Shown in pieces: positions 19,365 to 27,919 of a DNA stretch of 64,000 bases; position 1 is the first letter of the stretch; every line of letters begins with the position of its first letter. The DNA comes from JANSWP01 sp041941305 (GTDB lineage: Bacteria; Bacteroidota; Bacteroidia; Chitinophagales; Saprospiraceae): contig JBGTQJ010000015.1 in the NCBI GenBank assembly GCA_041941305.1, positions 62,001-126,000 of the forward strand, given 5' to 3'. The notes beneath the pieces are model-generated. The model searched no databases. It was not told the DNA's origin and was given only the letters and a program-made list of their open reading frames with translations. A program made the translations under genes and the position numbers.

Positions 19365-20933
19365 ATGAAAAAATCAAACCTACTTTTCACCTTTATCTTT
19401 TTATTTTTTGCGCTCATCCTCAGCGCTCAACCCAATTATGCGGAAGATATCGCACCAATTATATACGACAATTGCACTACCTGCCATCGTGACGGAGAGA
19501 TTGGACCAATGTCTTTGACCAATTATGATGAAGTCGCAGCCTGGGCAGGAATGATACAATATGTTACTGAGATCAAATACATGCCGCCATGGCCACCAGA
19601 TCAAAAATATAGTTCTTTTATAGGGGAGCGAGGTTTATCAGATGATGAAATTCAATTGCTCAAGGACTGGGTAGCTGCAGGTACCCCACAGGGTGACCCA
19701 AATTTGGAACCTGAGTTACCTGATTTTCCAACCGGTTCACAACTAGGTACTCCTGATTTGGTTTTGGAAATGGCGGAATCTCATTTCATCGAAGGTGATT
19801 TGGAGGATGACTATCGCGTTTTTGTATTGCCTACAGGTTTGACAGAAGACATAGAAATAGCAGCAGTGGAGTTTCGACCTGGCAATCGCCGTGCGGTTCA
19901 TCATGCTTTAATGGGATATGAAACTGCCGGAGCAGCAGCAGCACTGGATGCCCAAACACCTGAATACGGATACGAGAGTTTTGGTGACTTTGGTGTTCCC
20001 ACCGAAGACAGGTTTACAGGCTATACACCTGGCATTCAAACGGTTAAACTGGATCATGGTATTGGGCAAATGCTTCCTGCTGGTTCCGATTTATTGATTC
20101 AAGTCCATTATGCACCATTACCAACAGATGAATACGACCAATCTTCCGTAAATATTTTTTACAAAAAAGAACCTTTGACCCGTCCACTAAAAGGATCTGC
20201 AATTTTACCATTGTTTCTTCCTGGAGGCTGGGGTTCATTTGTAATTCCTGCCAATGAAGTAAAAACATTTCACGGTACTCGGTTTATTCAAAATGACATC
20301 AGCTTGGTATCCGTTTACCCGCATTGCCATTTGCTGGGCAAATCCTGGGAAATTTATGCAACAACACCAACAGGAGATACCGTCAACATTATCAAAATTG
20401 AAGATTGGGATTTCAACTGGCAAGGCGCATATACCTTTGACAAATTGAAAAAAATACCTGCTGGATCCAATATTCATTTCATTGCTACTTACGACAATAC
20501 AGTTGACAATCCTTTTAACCCTAGCAACCCGCCTATAGACGTTGCCTGGGGCGAAAAAACGACGGATGAAATGTATCTGGCGGGTTATCGATTTGTGGAC
20601 TATCAACCTGGTGATGAGGACATTCAGTTGGGAACCCAAATCGTTTCAACTGAGGAGAATTTTCTGACAACTGCCAATAAATTATACCCTCCTTATCCCA
20701 ACCCCTCTGCTAATGAAGTCATGTTGGGATTCGCCTTGTCCAAAAGCCAAAACATTTCTATTCAGATTTACGATTTAAAAGGGCAGGTAGTTAAATCATT
20801 AAAGGAAAATACATTCCTACCTGCTGGTTTGCATCGTGAAAAATTTGAGCTAAAAGAAATTAGCTCCGGACAATATTTCATCCAGCTGGATGGTGCCGAT
20901 TTTCAATTGTCTAAAAAATTGATCATCAAATAA
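19365..20933 (+). CDS. T9SS-exported cytochrome c / dicopper monooxygenase fusion
   Basis: A 522-residue protein. After a signal peptide comes a cytochrome c-like domain with one heme site (CTTCH, residues about 37-41) and KYMPPWPPD, where Met may be the axial ligand. Residues about 130-430 resemble the PHM/DBM-type type II copper, ascorbate-dependent monooxygenases. All six copper ligands known from PHM appear in the right order and spacing: His179 and His180 (VHHAL), His248 (QVHYAP), His320 and His322 (HCH) and Met403 (TDEM). A T9SS sorting domain closes the protein (PPYPNPSANEVML, GQYFIQLDGA). It is probably a surface oxidoreductase; the substrate is unknown. Confidence 0.88.
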   Translation: MKKSNLLFTFIFLFFALILSAQPNYAEDIAPIIYDNCTTCHRDGEIGPMSLTNYDEVAAWAGMIQYVTEIKYMPPWPPDQKYSSFIGERGLSDDEIQLLKDWVAAGTPQGDPNLEPELPDFPTGSQLGTPDLVLEMAESHFIEGDLEDDYRVFVLPTGLTEDIEIAAVEFRPGNRRAVHHALMGYETAGAAAALDAQTPEYGYESFGDFGVPTEDRFTGYTPGIQTVKLDHGIGQMLPAGSDLLIQVHYAPLPTDEYDQSSVNIFYKKEPLTRPLKGSAILPLFLPGGWGSFVIPANEVKTFHGTRFIQNDISLVSVYPHCHLLGKSWEIYATTPTGDTVNIIKIEDWDFNWQGAYTFDKLKKIPAGSNIHFIATYDNTVDNPFNPSNPPIDVAWGEKTTDEMYLAGYRFVDYQPGDEDIQLGTQIVSTEENFLTTANKLYPPYPNPSANEVMLGFALSKSQNISIQIYDLKGQVVKSLKENTFLPAGLHREKFELKEISSGQYFIQLDGADFQLSKKLIIK

Positions 20934-20947
20934 TAATGTTTTGATAT

Positions 20948-21012
20948 TATAATCCTATTATGCAGCAAGGCTGTGATATAAAATAGCAGGATTGCAGCAT
21001 AATAGGATTATA
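20948..21012. repeat. Inverted repeat before the AarF/UbiB-family gene
   Basis: A perfect 16-base pair of arms (TATAATCCTATTATGC at 20948-20963 and its complement at 20997-21012) lies between the cytochrome gene and the next gene. There is no T-run. The right arm ends 9 bases before the downstream start codon, so the structure could affect translation. Confidence 0.75.
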
Positions 21013-21021
21013 GAATTAACA

Positions 21022-22683
21022 ATGGCTTCTCCAAAAAAAATATATTCCAAATCTTACCGGGTTCGAAAAGCTTATTGGACGGCATTCGTCGTGATGTGGT
21101 CCTACATTTGGCTACATTTGATTTCTAAAATTTTTGGAAAGGGCTATTATCGAAGAAAGGTGGTTAAACTGCATTTTAAAAATGCCAGAAAAGTCAAAGA
21201 AACCATACTTCAATTGGAAGGGCTCTTCATCAAAATTGGTCAGATGCTCTCTATATTGACCAATTTCCTACCAGAAGCTTTTCAAGAACCCCTGGGGGCT
21301 TTGCAAGATCAAATCCCGGCAAGGCCATTTCCTGAAATCAAAGACCGTATTCTTAAAGAGCTGGGAGATGAACCTGAAAATCTTTTTGAGCGATTTGAAA
21401 AACAACCTTTGGCAGCTGCATCTATTGGTCAGGCCCATCGTGCCAAATTGAAGAATGGAATTGAGGTTGTCGTAAAAGTGCAACACACGAATATTGAAAA
21501 AGTCGCGGCTGTTGATCTTGAGATTATTAGACGATTGACCAATCTCATTTCCAGGTTTTTCAAAATCAAGGGGATGGAACACGCTTATTCTCAAGTGCGC
21601 AAAATGATTGAAGAGGAACTCGATTTTGAAATGGAAGCGACGTCAATGAATCGCATACGCGAAAATCTGGAATTGGAAAATGGCTTAAAAATTCCTGAGG
21701 TACACCCTGAATTTTCTACCAAAAGAGTATTGACAACCACCTTTCATAAGGGAATTAAAATTAGCAACATCGAGCAAATTGCAAAATGGGAAGTTGACAA
21801 AACAGATTTGGCGCATCGCCTGGTGCATGCTTACTGTCAAATGGTATTTAAAGATGGTTTTTACCACGCCGACCCGCACCCAGGCAATATTTTAGTACAA
21901 GAAGACGGCTCTCTGGTTTTGCTCGATTTTGGAGCGGTGGCCGAGTTACGTCAGGAAATGCGTACAGGTTTTTTGGAACTCATCAATGCAGCTGTAAAAA
22001 ATGATACAGAGAAAATTATTTTGGTTTTAAGAAGTCTTGGTTTTTTGACTGAAGGAAAGGAGGCCGAAAAGATTGCGGAGAAAATAATTAGGGCATTCCG
22101 GAATTTCCTTCAAAATGAAGTGCAGTTTGATGGGTTGAATTTTAAAGATCTCAAAGTCAATCCTTTGGATAGTAGTATATTTAACCTATTCACGGACATC
22201 GGTTTTCGTGGCATTGCCAACACGGTACAAGTTCCCAAAGAATGGGTCTTGCTCAATCGAATGGTCACCTTGCTTTTGGGTATTTGCTCTACGCTCGATT
22301 CTAAAATGAATCCTTTGGAAGTTGTTCGTCCCTATTTCCAGGAGTTCTTATTGGGCGAAAAAGGCAATCTGGTTAAATACCTTTCTGAATTGTTGCAAGG
22401 GATGGTCACCAATGTTTTGTCATTGCCAGGGGAAATGCACAAAGTACTTACCATGGCACAAAAAGGGGAATTGGAAATCAAGGTGGAAGGCAATCAGGAG
22501 CGGGCTTTGCTTTTCTATAGGTTGGGCAGACAACTGATATTGACCATTCTAATTATTGCTTCAAGTGCTTTTGGCTATCTCTTTTGGCAGGAAGGCGCTA
22601 CTTTGGAAACAAAGATTGGATTTGGACTGGGAGGTTTCTTTTTGATATTACTGCTGCATTCACTTACAAAAAGAAGAATTTAA
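21022..22683 (+). CDS. AarF/UbiB/ABC1-family atypical kinase
   Basis: A 553-residue ABC1-type protein kinase-like protein. Family motifs are all present: KIGQMLS (KxGQ), AASIGQAHRAKL in place of the glycine-rich loop, the ATP-site Lys in VVVKVQH, DPHPGN in the catalytic loop and LLDFGAVAEL with the metal-binding Asp. The C-terminus has two transmembrane helices (about 500-545), placing it at the inner membrane. Members support quinone or isoprenoid lipid metabolism through an ATPase activity. The start is ATG 21022; the upstream TTG alternative lies inside the inverted repeat. Confidence 0.92.
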   Translation: MASPKKIYSKSYRVRKAYWTAFVVMWSYIWLHLISKIFGKGYYRRKVVKLHFKNARKVKETILQLEGLFIKIGQMLSILTNFLPEAFQEPLGALQDQIPARPFPEIKDRILKELGDEPENLFERFEKQPLAAASIGQAHRAKLKNGIEVVVKVQHTNIEKVAAVDLEIIRRLTNLISRFFKIKGMEHAYSQVRKMIEEELDFEMEATSMNRIRENLELENGLKIPEVHPEFSTKRVLTTTFHKGIKISNIEQIAKWEVDKTDLAHRLVHAYCQMVFKDGFYHADPHPGNILVQEDGSLVLLDFGAVAELRQEMRTGFLELINAAVKNDTEKIILVLRSLGFLTEGKEAEKIAEKIIRAFRNFLQNEVQFDGLNFKDLKVNPLDSSIFNLFTDIGFRGIANTVQVPKEWVLLNRMVTLLLGICSTLDSKMNPLEVVRPYFQEFLLGEKGNLVKYLSELLQGMVTNVLSLPGEMHKVLTMAQKGELEIKVEGNQERALLFYRLGRQLILTILIIASSAFGYLFWQEGATLETKIGFGLGGFFLILLLHSLTKRRI

Positions 22684-22758
22684 TAATATGCATCATTCCG
22701 GATTTTTGTAAAAAAACCTTTCGTTATCTTCTTTGCTTAATCTATTGATATTCAATTT

Positions 22759-22811
22759 GTTGCGGGGTACGGGTTGCGGGTTTAACTACCTCGCAACCCG
22801 TACCCCGCAAC
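22759..22811 (+). terminator. Strong 20-bp hairpin after the AarF/UbiB-family gene
   Basis: A perfect 20-base stem (22759-22778 with 22792-22811, built of GTTGCGGGGTACGGGTTGCG and its complement) with a 13-base loop. It lies 76 bases after the stop codon. No T-run follows, so termination is plausible but not certain. Confidence 0.55.
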
Positions 22812-22862
22812 AAAGACACATTACATTGTGAATTGAAATTCAATGGTTTAAGATACGATCGA

Positions 22863-23165
22863 AAAATTCAGCTTGCCCCTTTGGGGCAGGGGTGATTGGT
22901 TCTAGTTTTAAATGTAANNNNNNNNNAAGATAATATCTGAAAATTCAGCTTGCCCCTTTGGGGCAGGGGTGATTGGTTCTAGTTTTAAATGTAAAAGTCA
23001 AAATGATAAAGTTAAAATGTAAAAGTGTGTCATTATACTAAATGCCTAAGAATCAAACACTTAAAGTATATTTTACTTTTGACTTTTACATTTATCATTT
23101 TATGCCAAGGGCATCCCTTCGGGGCATTTTGACTTCGTTTCGTAGAACCAATCACCCCTGCCTTT
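22863..23165. repeat. Direct plus inverted repeat block around the assembly gap
   Basis: A 55-base sequence occurs at 22863-22917 and again at 22940-22994, on either side of nine N (22918-22926). Both copies contain GGCAGGGGTGATTGGTTCT, whose complement recurs at about 23144-23162. The interior also pairs: AAAAGTCAAAATGATAAAG-like sequence near 22993 with its complement near 23077. This is a long imperfect palindrome interrupted by a scaffold gap. Confidence 0.85.
22918..22926. other. Assembly gap (nine N)
   Basis: Nine undetermined bases flanked by two copies of the same 55-base sequence. This is what appears when two contig ends that overlap in a repeat are scaffolded, so the true sequence may be one copy or a longer repeat array. 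Confidence 0.97.
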
Positions 23166-23206
23166 GGGGGATGAAGAATGTTTAAATTAATATAACCCTT
23201 CAAAGC

Positions 23207-23854
23207 CTATAGCTTCGCTATTACCGTTTTATTCCCCCTCACTTTCTGCCCCATCTCTACTTGAATATCTGCATCCAAAGGCAAAAACAAATCAACTCGG
23301 GAGCCAAATTTGATAAAACCAAACTCTGAGCCCTGACTTACCTCATCTCCTTCTTCAATATACCAGCGAATACGCTTTGCAACGGCGCCAGCAATCTGTC
23401 GCAACAAGATTTCCTCTTCTCCATTGCCAATCACAACGGTCGTTCTTTCATTTTCAGTTGAAGATTTGGGATGCCAGGCGACGAGATATTTACCAGGGTG
23501 GTATTTGAAATAATTTACTGTTCCACCAATTGGGTTTCGATTGACATGAACATTTGTTGGTGACATAAAAATAGACACTTGCAAACGCTTGTCATTGAAA
23601 TATTCGTCCTCCTGTGTTTCTTCAATGACTACAATTTTACCATCTGCCGGAGCATAAATGCAATTGTCATCAGGAATGAGAATTTCGCGTTTTGGATTGC
23701 GGAAAAATTGCAACACCAGACCAAAAAGAACCAGTGATACAATACTAGAAAATACCAGAATTGAAGGAAAATTAGCAGCAATGACCCAATTAACAAGCGC
23801 TAAAATCAGCGCTAAAACGATTAATTCCCTATGTCCTTCCTTGTGAATTTTCAT
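23207..23854 (-). CDS. psd: Phosphatidylserine decarboxylase proenzyme
   Basis: A 215-residue short-form (archaeal/Bacteroidota type) phosphatidylserine decarboxylase, which makes phosphatidylethanolamine at the inner membrane. Two hydrophobic segments lie at about 10-45. The self-cleavage site is the Gly-Ser in KFGSRVDLF (Ser185), which becomes the pyruvoyl group and splits the chain into beta and alpha subunits. Other conserved parts are YAPADGKIVVIEE, IFMSPTNVHVNRNP and the His in WHPKSSTENERTT. Length and order of motifs are normal. The gene is convergent with the repeat block and divergent from the glycerophosphodiesterase gene. Confidence 0.95.
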   Translation of the reverse strand: MKIHKEGHRELIVLALILALVNWVIAANFPSILVFSSIVSLVLFGLVLQFFRNPKREILIPDDNCIYAPADGKIVVIEETQEDEYFNDKRLQVSIFMSPTNVHVNRNPIGGTVNYFKYHPGKYLVAWHPKSSTENERTTVVIGNGEEEILLRQIAGAVAKRIRWYIEEGDEVSQGSEFGFIKFGSRVDLFLPLDADIQVEMGQKVRGNKTVIAKL

Positions 23855-23974
23855 ATACTTCTCTTTTAATAGGGCGCAAATTTAAGAAAAAGACATAACT
23901 GTTTTGAGGGTATAATTATTTGATGGTTTTTTTTATTTTTCATTTCCATTTTGAGATTTTGGCAAAGCAATAAG

Positions 23975-24856
23975 ATGAAGAATACAATCAAGGCACTAAA
24001 ATATTTCCTGTTGTCATTAGGGCTGATTATTCTAGTTGTTTATATCGTTTTAATATTTATTGGTGGAGGTTTTGGAGAAAAAAGCTTTTCCAACCTGGCT
24101 ATTTCAGAGGAGAATCCTTTATTTTTTGCGCATCGTGGCCATGCAAATGATTTTCCCGAAAACTCAATTGGGGCAATGACTGCGGCTTTAAATACCGGAT
24201 ATACAGCACTCGAAATTGATGTTCGACTTACGGAAGATGACATCCTGGTCGTATTTCATGACAAATCTGGAGAACGGCTTTTAAAAAATCCTGTCAAAAT
24301 CAACCAAAGCTCCTATAAAACATTAAGAAATTATCCTTTATTCCATAGCCACACAGCTTCTCAAAATTTCATTCCAAAACTTGAGGAGGTATTTGAGACT
24401 TTTGGAACTGAATTCATTTTTTATCTCGATGTTAAATATGAAGAGGGTCTTGAATATTATAAGCTTGCAAATAACCTCTATTTGATCATAGAAAAATTTG
24501 AATTAGCTGAACAAGTCATTGTTGCCAACTCTAATATTTTCCTGATAAGTTACCTTGAATATAATTTTCCAAAAATCAATACGGCACTGGAGGGATTTAA
24601 TAGTGGGAAAGAATGGATATACCCATTGATTCCAAAACGATACAGACCAGATTTTCTGGCAAGTTTTCAAAACCAGATTAACCGCAAGCATGTCGATTGG
24701 TTAAAGAAAAAAGGTTTACTAGATCGAAAAATAGCCTATGGAGTTAGCCATAACAATCTGAAAGAAACGATATGTTCTTTTGGCGTCAGGAAAGTGATTC
24801 TCGACTATCATATGGAAATCGATTCTGTTTTGCAGGGAAAACTGAATTGCCAGTAA
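23975..24856 (+). CDS. Glycerophosphodiester phosphodiesterase
   Basis: A 293-residue protein with one N-terminal transmembrane helix (about 8-30) and a GDPD TIM barrel. Catalytic and metal motifs are visible: AHRGHANDFPENS (the first catalytic His and Arg, metal Glu), ALEIDVRLTEDD (metal Glu and Asp) and VVFHD (second catalytic His), then FYLDVKYEE. It hydrolyses glycerophosphodiesters to glycerol-3-phosphate and an alcohol, outside the inner membrane. The start is ATG 23975; the upstream alternative is a TTG. It lies next to the psd gene, so both touch phospholipid turnover. Confidence 0.9.
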   Translation: MKNTIKALKYFLLSLGLIILVVYIVLIFIGGGFGEKSFSNLAISEENPLFFAHRGHANDFPENSIGAMTAALNTGYTALEIDVRLTEDDILVVFHDKSGERLLKNPVKINQSSYKTLRNYPLFHSHTASQNFIPKLEEVFETFGTEFIFYLDVKYEEGLEYYKLANNLYLIIEKFELAEQVIVANSNIFLISYLEYNFPKINTALEGFNSGKEWIYPLIPKRYRPDFLASFQNQINRKHVDWLKKKGLLDRKIAYGVSHNNLKETICSFGVRKVILDYHMEIDSVLQGKLNCQ

Positions 24857-24880
24857 TAAGGTTTTTTCAACTTTATACGT

Positions 24881-25031
24881 CTAGTGCATGAGGAATTAAG
24901 TTATGGATAGCGTATTTTGTGCCTAACCGAGGCACGAGCAGTAAAGATCCCGATAGCTATCGGGATAGCTACCTGAACGACGAGTAACGAAGGGTAAGCA
25001 CCAAACCATAACTTAGTTCCTTATGCACTAG
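24881..25031. repeat. 151-base palindromic element with terminal inverted repeats
   Basis: Terminal arms of 26 bases (24881-24906 and 25006-25031) match with two differences (CTAGTGCATRAGGAAYTAAG at their outer part). Partial pairing continues inward, and the centre has the perfect palindrome ATCCCGATAGCTATCGGGAT (24947-24966). There is no coding capacity. It resembles a MITE or a large repetitive hairpin. Its right end overlaps the stop codon of the minus-strand gene at 25028. Confidence 0.85.
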
Positions 25032-26980
25032 TTTGATGTAAGCCCTCGTTCCCTCATCCATTGGGCAACCTGAAACATACTCTTGGCATACCTTTCCATA
25101 CTATCTGCCCTGATCTTTTCTTCTTTATAAATGTTATTTTTTTCATTTCTTTTATAAAGCAATTTTTCTCCTGAATCATTACAGATGAAGAAATGGCTTT
25201 TGCTCAATACGCCAAACTTATCATTGGCATTAAAATAGGTGTAAAGCCGCTCCTTTTCCAACAAATTTATCCCAAGTGTATTGTTTATGTAAGGCAATTT
25301 GAGCATTCCCATAATGGTAGGAAATACGTCTACCTGACTTGCCATAGATGAAAACGCTTTTGGTGACAATAAGTATGGGTTGTAGAAGATTAGAGGAGAA
25401 TGATGATAATTCAAAGGCAATTCATACCGGACATTCATTGGCACGCCATGATCTGCCAGAAAAACAAATAGGGTATGCTCATACCATTTTTCTCTGGAAG
25501 CAAGGTTAATAAACTTTTCCAAAGCCCAATCTGCGTATTCTACAATTTTATCCTTTTTATTCGGGCTTTTGGGGCGAAAATAATCAGGAATCATATAGGG
25601 CGTATGGTCGCTTGCTGTCAAATAAACTGCCATAAAAGGACTTCCCGTATTGGTCATTTCATTTAAATATGGAATGGAAAATTCAAACATAAAATCATCA
25701 GGGACTCCAAGGGTACTTTCAATTTTGTTTTTTGGATAATCTTTTTGAGCAACAATTCTGTCAAAATCATTTTGCTTCAAAAACCCACCTACATTATCAA
25801 ATTGCTCGTCATGGGTCGTAAAATAAATGGTTTGATAATGATGGTTTTTCAAAGTACTTGCAATACCCATATATTTCCGCATATTGCTCTCCTTCAATGG
25901 ATGTTGTCGTTTTATCGTTGGGAATGAGGTTAGAGTCGCATATATCCCGGAATAGGTATGTAGTCCAGAAGTGTAGAATTCTGTAAAAAAATAACTTTTA
26001 TCGGAGAGGTTATCCAAAAATGGAGTCAGTTCATTTGTATTTCCAAAACGCCCCATTTTTGCAGCACTCATACTTTCCATCAAAATGATAATCACATTTT
26101 TCCTTTTGGTTGTTCGAACCGGAGCAGCAACTTTCCGGGCAATGGGGGAATTAAAATTTTCTTCACTGTCAATACTGAAATAGCCTCTTACATTTTTCAC
26201 GGCTTCTTCACTATTCATCAATACCACGGCTTGTTGCGCTTCGTCCTGTGCATCGAGCAAACTTCTTATCAGGGTGAAATTTGGATTCAAACCCAACTGA
26301 TTGATAAATGGATAATTAGAGAAATAGGCAGTTCCTACTCGAATAGGTGATTTGATAGTCGTACGCCCTCGAATAGCTAAAAAAATCAATCCTCCAAAAA
26401 TTAAAAAACTGGAGATAGAGCTAAAGTAATGATTGGGTAAAGTTTTTTTGGGAGCCTTAATAATCTCGCAAGTCAACTTTCGATTCTTCAGAATAAAAAA
26501 AATAGAGAAGACCAAAAATGGAATCACTGTCCACCAGGATGCAATATCCTGAATTATCATTTTACCCACAAAATCAGGTGTATCCATCCATGTAAAAGCA
26601 GAAATTGTCAATCTCGAAAAAAAATGATGGAAATAAGGAATATCAATCGCACAAACCAGAAAAGCCAGGAAATAAAGGACACTGGTGATTAGAAAAACAA
26701 GTTGATAAATTCGTTTTTTATTTAGATGAAAAATCCAACAGATGGAAAGAATTAAAAAGGGGAAGGCAAGTAAATAACCGGATATGACCGTGTCGAACCG
26801 AAACCCCATAAAAAATGCCTGAGCTACCAGGGTCATTTTTTTCCCAGACGGTAATTGTTGAATATACTGAAACTCCTGAATGAGAAGAATTATCCGAAAG
26901 GCTGTAAAGAAAAGTAAACCCCAAAAATATAACTGAAAGATACAAGCTATATTTTTGGGGACATTTGGAAGCATAGGCAT
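25028..26980 (-). CDS. LtaS-like sulfatase-fold membrane protein
   Basis: A 650-residue protein with five predicted transmembrane helices in residues 1-215, followed by an extracytoplasmic sulfatase-fold domain. Motifs match the LtaS/OpgB phosphoglycerol or phosphoethanolamine transferase class: metal Glu in NVIIILMESMSAAKMG, probable nucleophile Thr in GLHTYSGIYATL, then YFTTHDEQFDNV and the metal Asp/His in FVFLADHGVP. It probably moves a phospholipid head group onto a surface glycan or lipid. The acceptor is unknown. The final codons and stop lie at the edge of the palindromic element at 24881-25031, so the native C-terminus may have been altered. Confidence 0.9.
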   Translation of the reverse strand: MPMLPNVPKNIACIFQLYFWGLLFFTAFRIILLIQEFQYIQQLPSGKKMTLVAQAFFMGFRFDTVISGYLLAFPFLILSICWIFHLNKKRIYQLVFLITSVLYFLAFLVCAIDIPYFHHFFSRLTISAFTWMDTPDFVGKMIIQDIASWWTVIPFLVFSIFFILKNRKLTCEIIKAPKKTLPNHYFSSISSFLIFGGLIFLAIRGRTTIKSPIRVGTAYFSNYPFINQLGLNPNFTLIRSLLDAQDEAQQAVVLMNSEEAVKNVRGYFSIDSEENFNSPIARKVAAPVRTTKRKNVIIILMESMSAAKMGRFGNTNELTPFLDNLSDKSYFFTEFYTSGLHTYSGIYATLTSFPTIKRQHPLKESNMRKYMGIASTLKNHHYQTIYFTTHDEQFDNVGGFLKQNDFDRIVAQKDYPKNKIESTLGVPDDFMFEFSIPYLNEMTNTGSPFMAVYLTASDHTPYMIPDYFRPKSPNKKDKIVEYADWALEKFINLASREKWYEHTLFVFLADHGVPMNVRYELPLNYHHSPLIFYNPYLLSPKAFSSMASQVDVFPTIMGMLKLPYINNTLGINLLEKERLYTYFNANDKFGVLSKSHFFICNDSGEKLLYKRNEKNNIYKEEKIRADSMERYAKSMFQVAQWMRERGLTSN

Positions 26981-26994
26981 CTGGTTGAATCAGG

Positions 26995-27834
26995 TTATTT
27001 AACCAGATGCACCTGGTGTGCCTGCAATACATTTTTATCTGCTCCTCCCAAGCTCACAAAGGCTACAACTTCACAATTATCTGCTACCCAATCAGCAGGC
27101 ACCGTCATACTAAAGTTTTTGGTAATTTCTGCATTTGCAGCCAATGATTCGGTTATCAAATCTCCCGATGGATTTGTAATCGCATCACGGAAAACATGTT
27201 TATGAACATAATCGAGCACAATTCCACTATTGTCTTTTTGAGCATCCTCGATGTCGTTTTCGGTGATGTAAACACTTAAACGAACATCATCTTCCAAAAT
27301 GTTTTCCTGGACGAACAATTTGACTTCTAAATCGAGGTTTCGGTTGCCGCTATTAAATGAAGGAGTAATTGCAATTTTCACTTTTGGATCGATTGCCAAT
27401 TCCTGAGTGATAAATCCTGGCCAGTCTTCTTTTACAATCAATCTACCAAATTGTCCTTCAAACTTTGTGCGATTGACAGTAGCAGTTGGCCAGAACAATG
27501 CAGGACCCAATAAATTTTGAATTTCATCGGCTTCAGGCGAGCTAAAATCATAATTACTTTCGGGAAGTGGGATTTCCCAATCTCCTCCAGAATGAATGGA
27601 AACAGCAATCAATCTGTGCCCATGTTGTCCAAGTAAATCCTGAATCAAGGCACTCCCTGCGGGGCAGTTGACACAGCGAACACCGGTGAATTCTTCAATT
27701 AAAACTTGCCTTTTTTGTTCTTCAGTTGGATCTGGCCCACCCGTATCTCCCATGGAACCAGTTACCGTTGGAGCGATTTCTTCGCAAGAAAAAAAGAACA
27801 AAGCGGATATTGCGAGTAGAAAAAGATGTTTCAT
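26995..27834 (-). CDS. Omp28-like lipoprotein
   Basis: A 279-residue lipoprotein (signal ending LFFFSCEE, lipid-modified Cys near residue 17). The core resembles Omp28-related proteins: a thioredoxin-like beginning VLIEEFTGVRCVNCPAGS with a CxxC (Cys-Val-Asn-Cys), then a beta-sandwich C-terminal region (LSVYITENDI and VVAFVSLGGADKNVLQAHQ). It lies 14 bases from the upstream end of the LtaS-like gene and downstream of the DUF6029-like gene, on the same strand. Known members are outer-membrane-associated proteins of unclear function; a redox role is suggested by the CxxC. Confidence 0.85.
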   Translation of the reverse strand: MKHLFLLAISALFFFSCEEIAPTVTGSMGDTGGPDPTEEQKRQVLIEEFTGVRCVNCPAGSALIQDLLGQHGHRLIAVSIHSGGDWEIPLPESNYDFSSPEADEIQNLLGPALFWPTATVNRTKFEGQFGRLIVKEDWPGFITQELAIDPKVKIAITPSFNSGNRNLDLEVKLFVQENILEDDVRLSVYITENDIEDAQKDNSGIVLDYVHKHVFRDAITNPSGDLITESLAANAEITKNFSMTVPADWVADNCEVVAFVSLGGADKNVLQAHQVHLVK

Positions 27835-27865
27835 TTTTGGTTGTGTTTATGTGTTCGTGTGTTCG

Positions 27866-27902
27866 TGTGTTCAAGTGTTTTGAGCATGAACACTTGAACA
27901 CA
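27866..27902 (-). repeat. 14-bp hairpin inside the Omp28-like/DUF6029 operon
   Basis: TGTGTTCAAGTGTT (27866-27879) and its complement (27889-27902) flank a 9-base loop, in the 85-base spacer between two co-directional genes. The spacer is rich in repeated GTGTTCGTGTGTTC. It may slow or protect the transcript; no T-run is seen. Confidence 0.75.
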
Positions 27903-27919
27903 TAAATACATGAACACAA

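Noticed and set aside
22861..23165. Insertion sequence around the gap
   Set aside because: No transposase frame and no target-site duplication; the repeats are explained by a palindrome and an assembly artefact.
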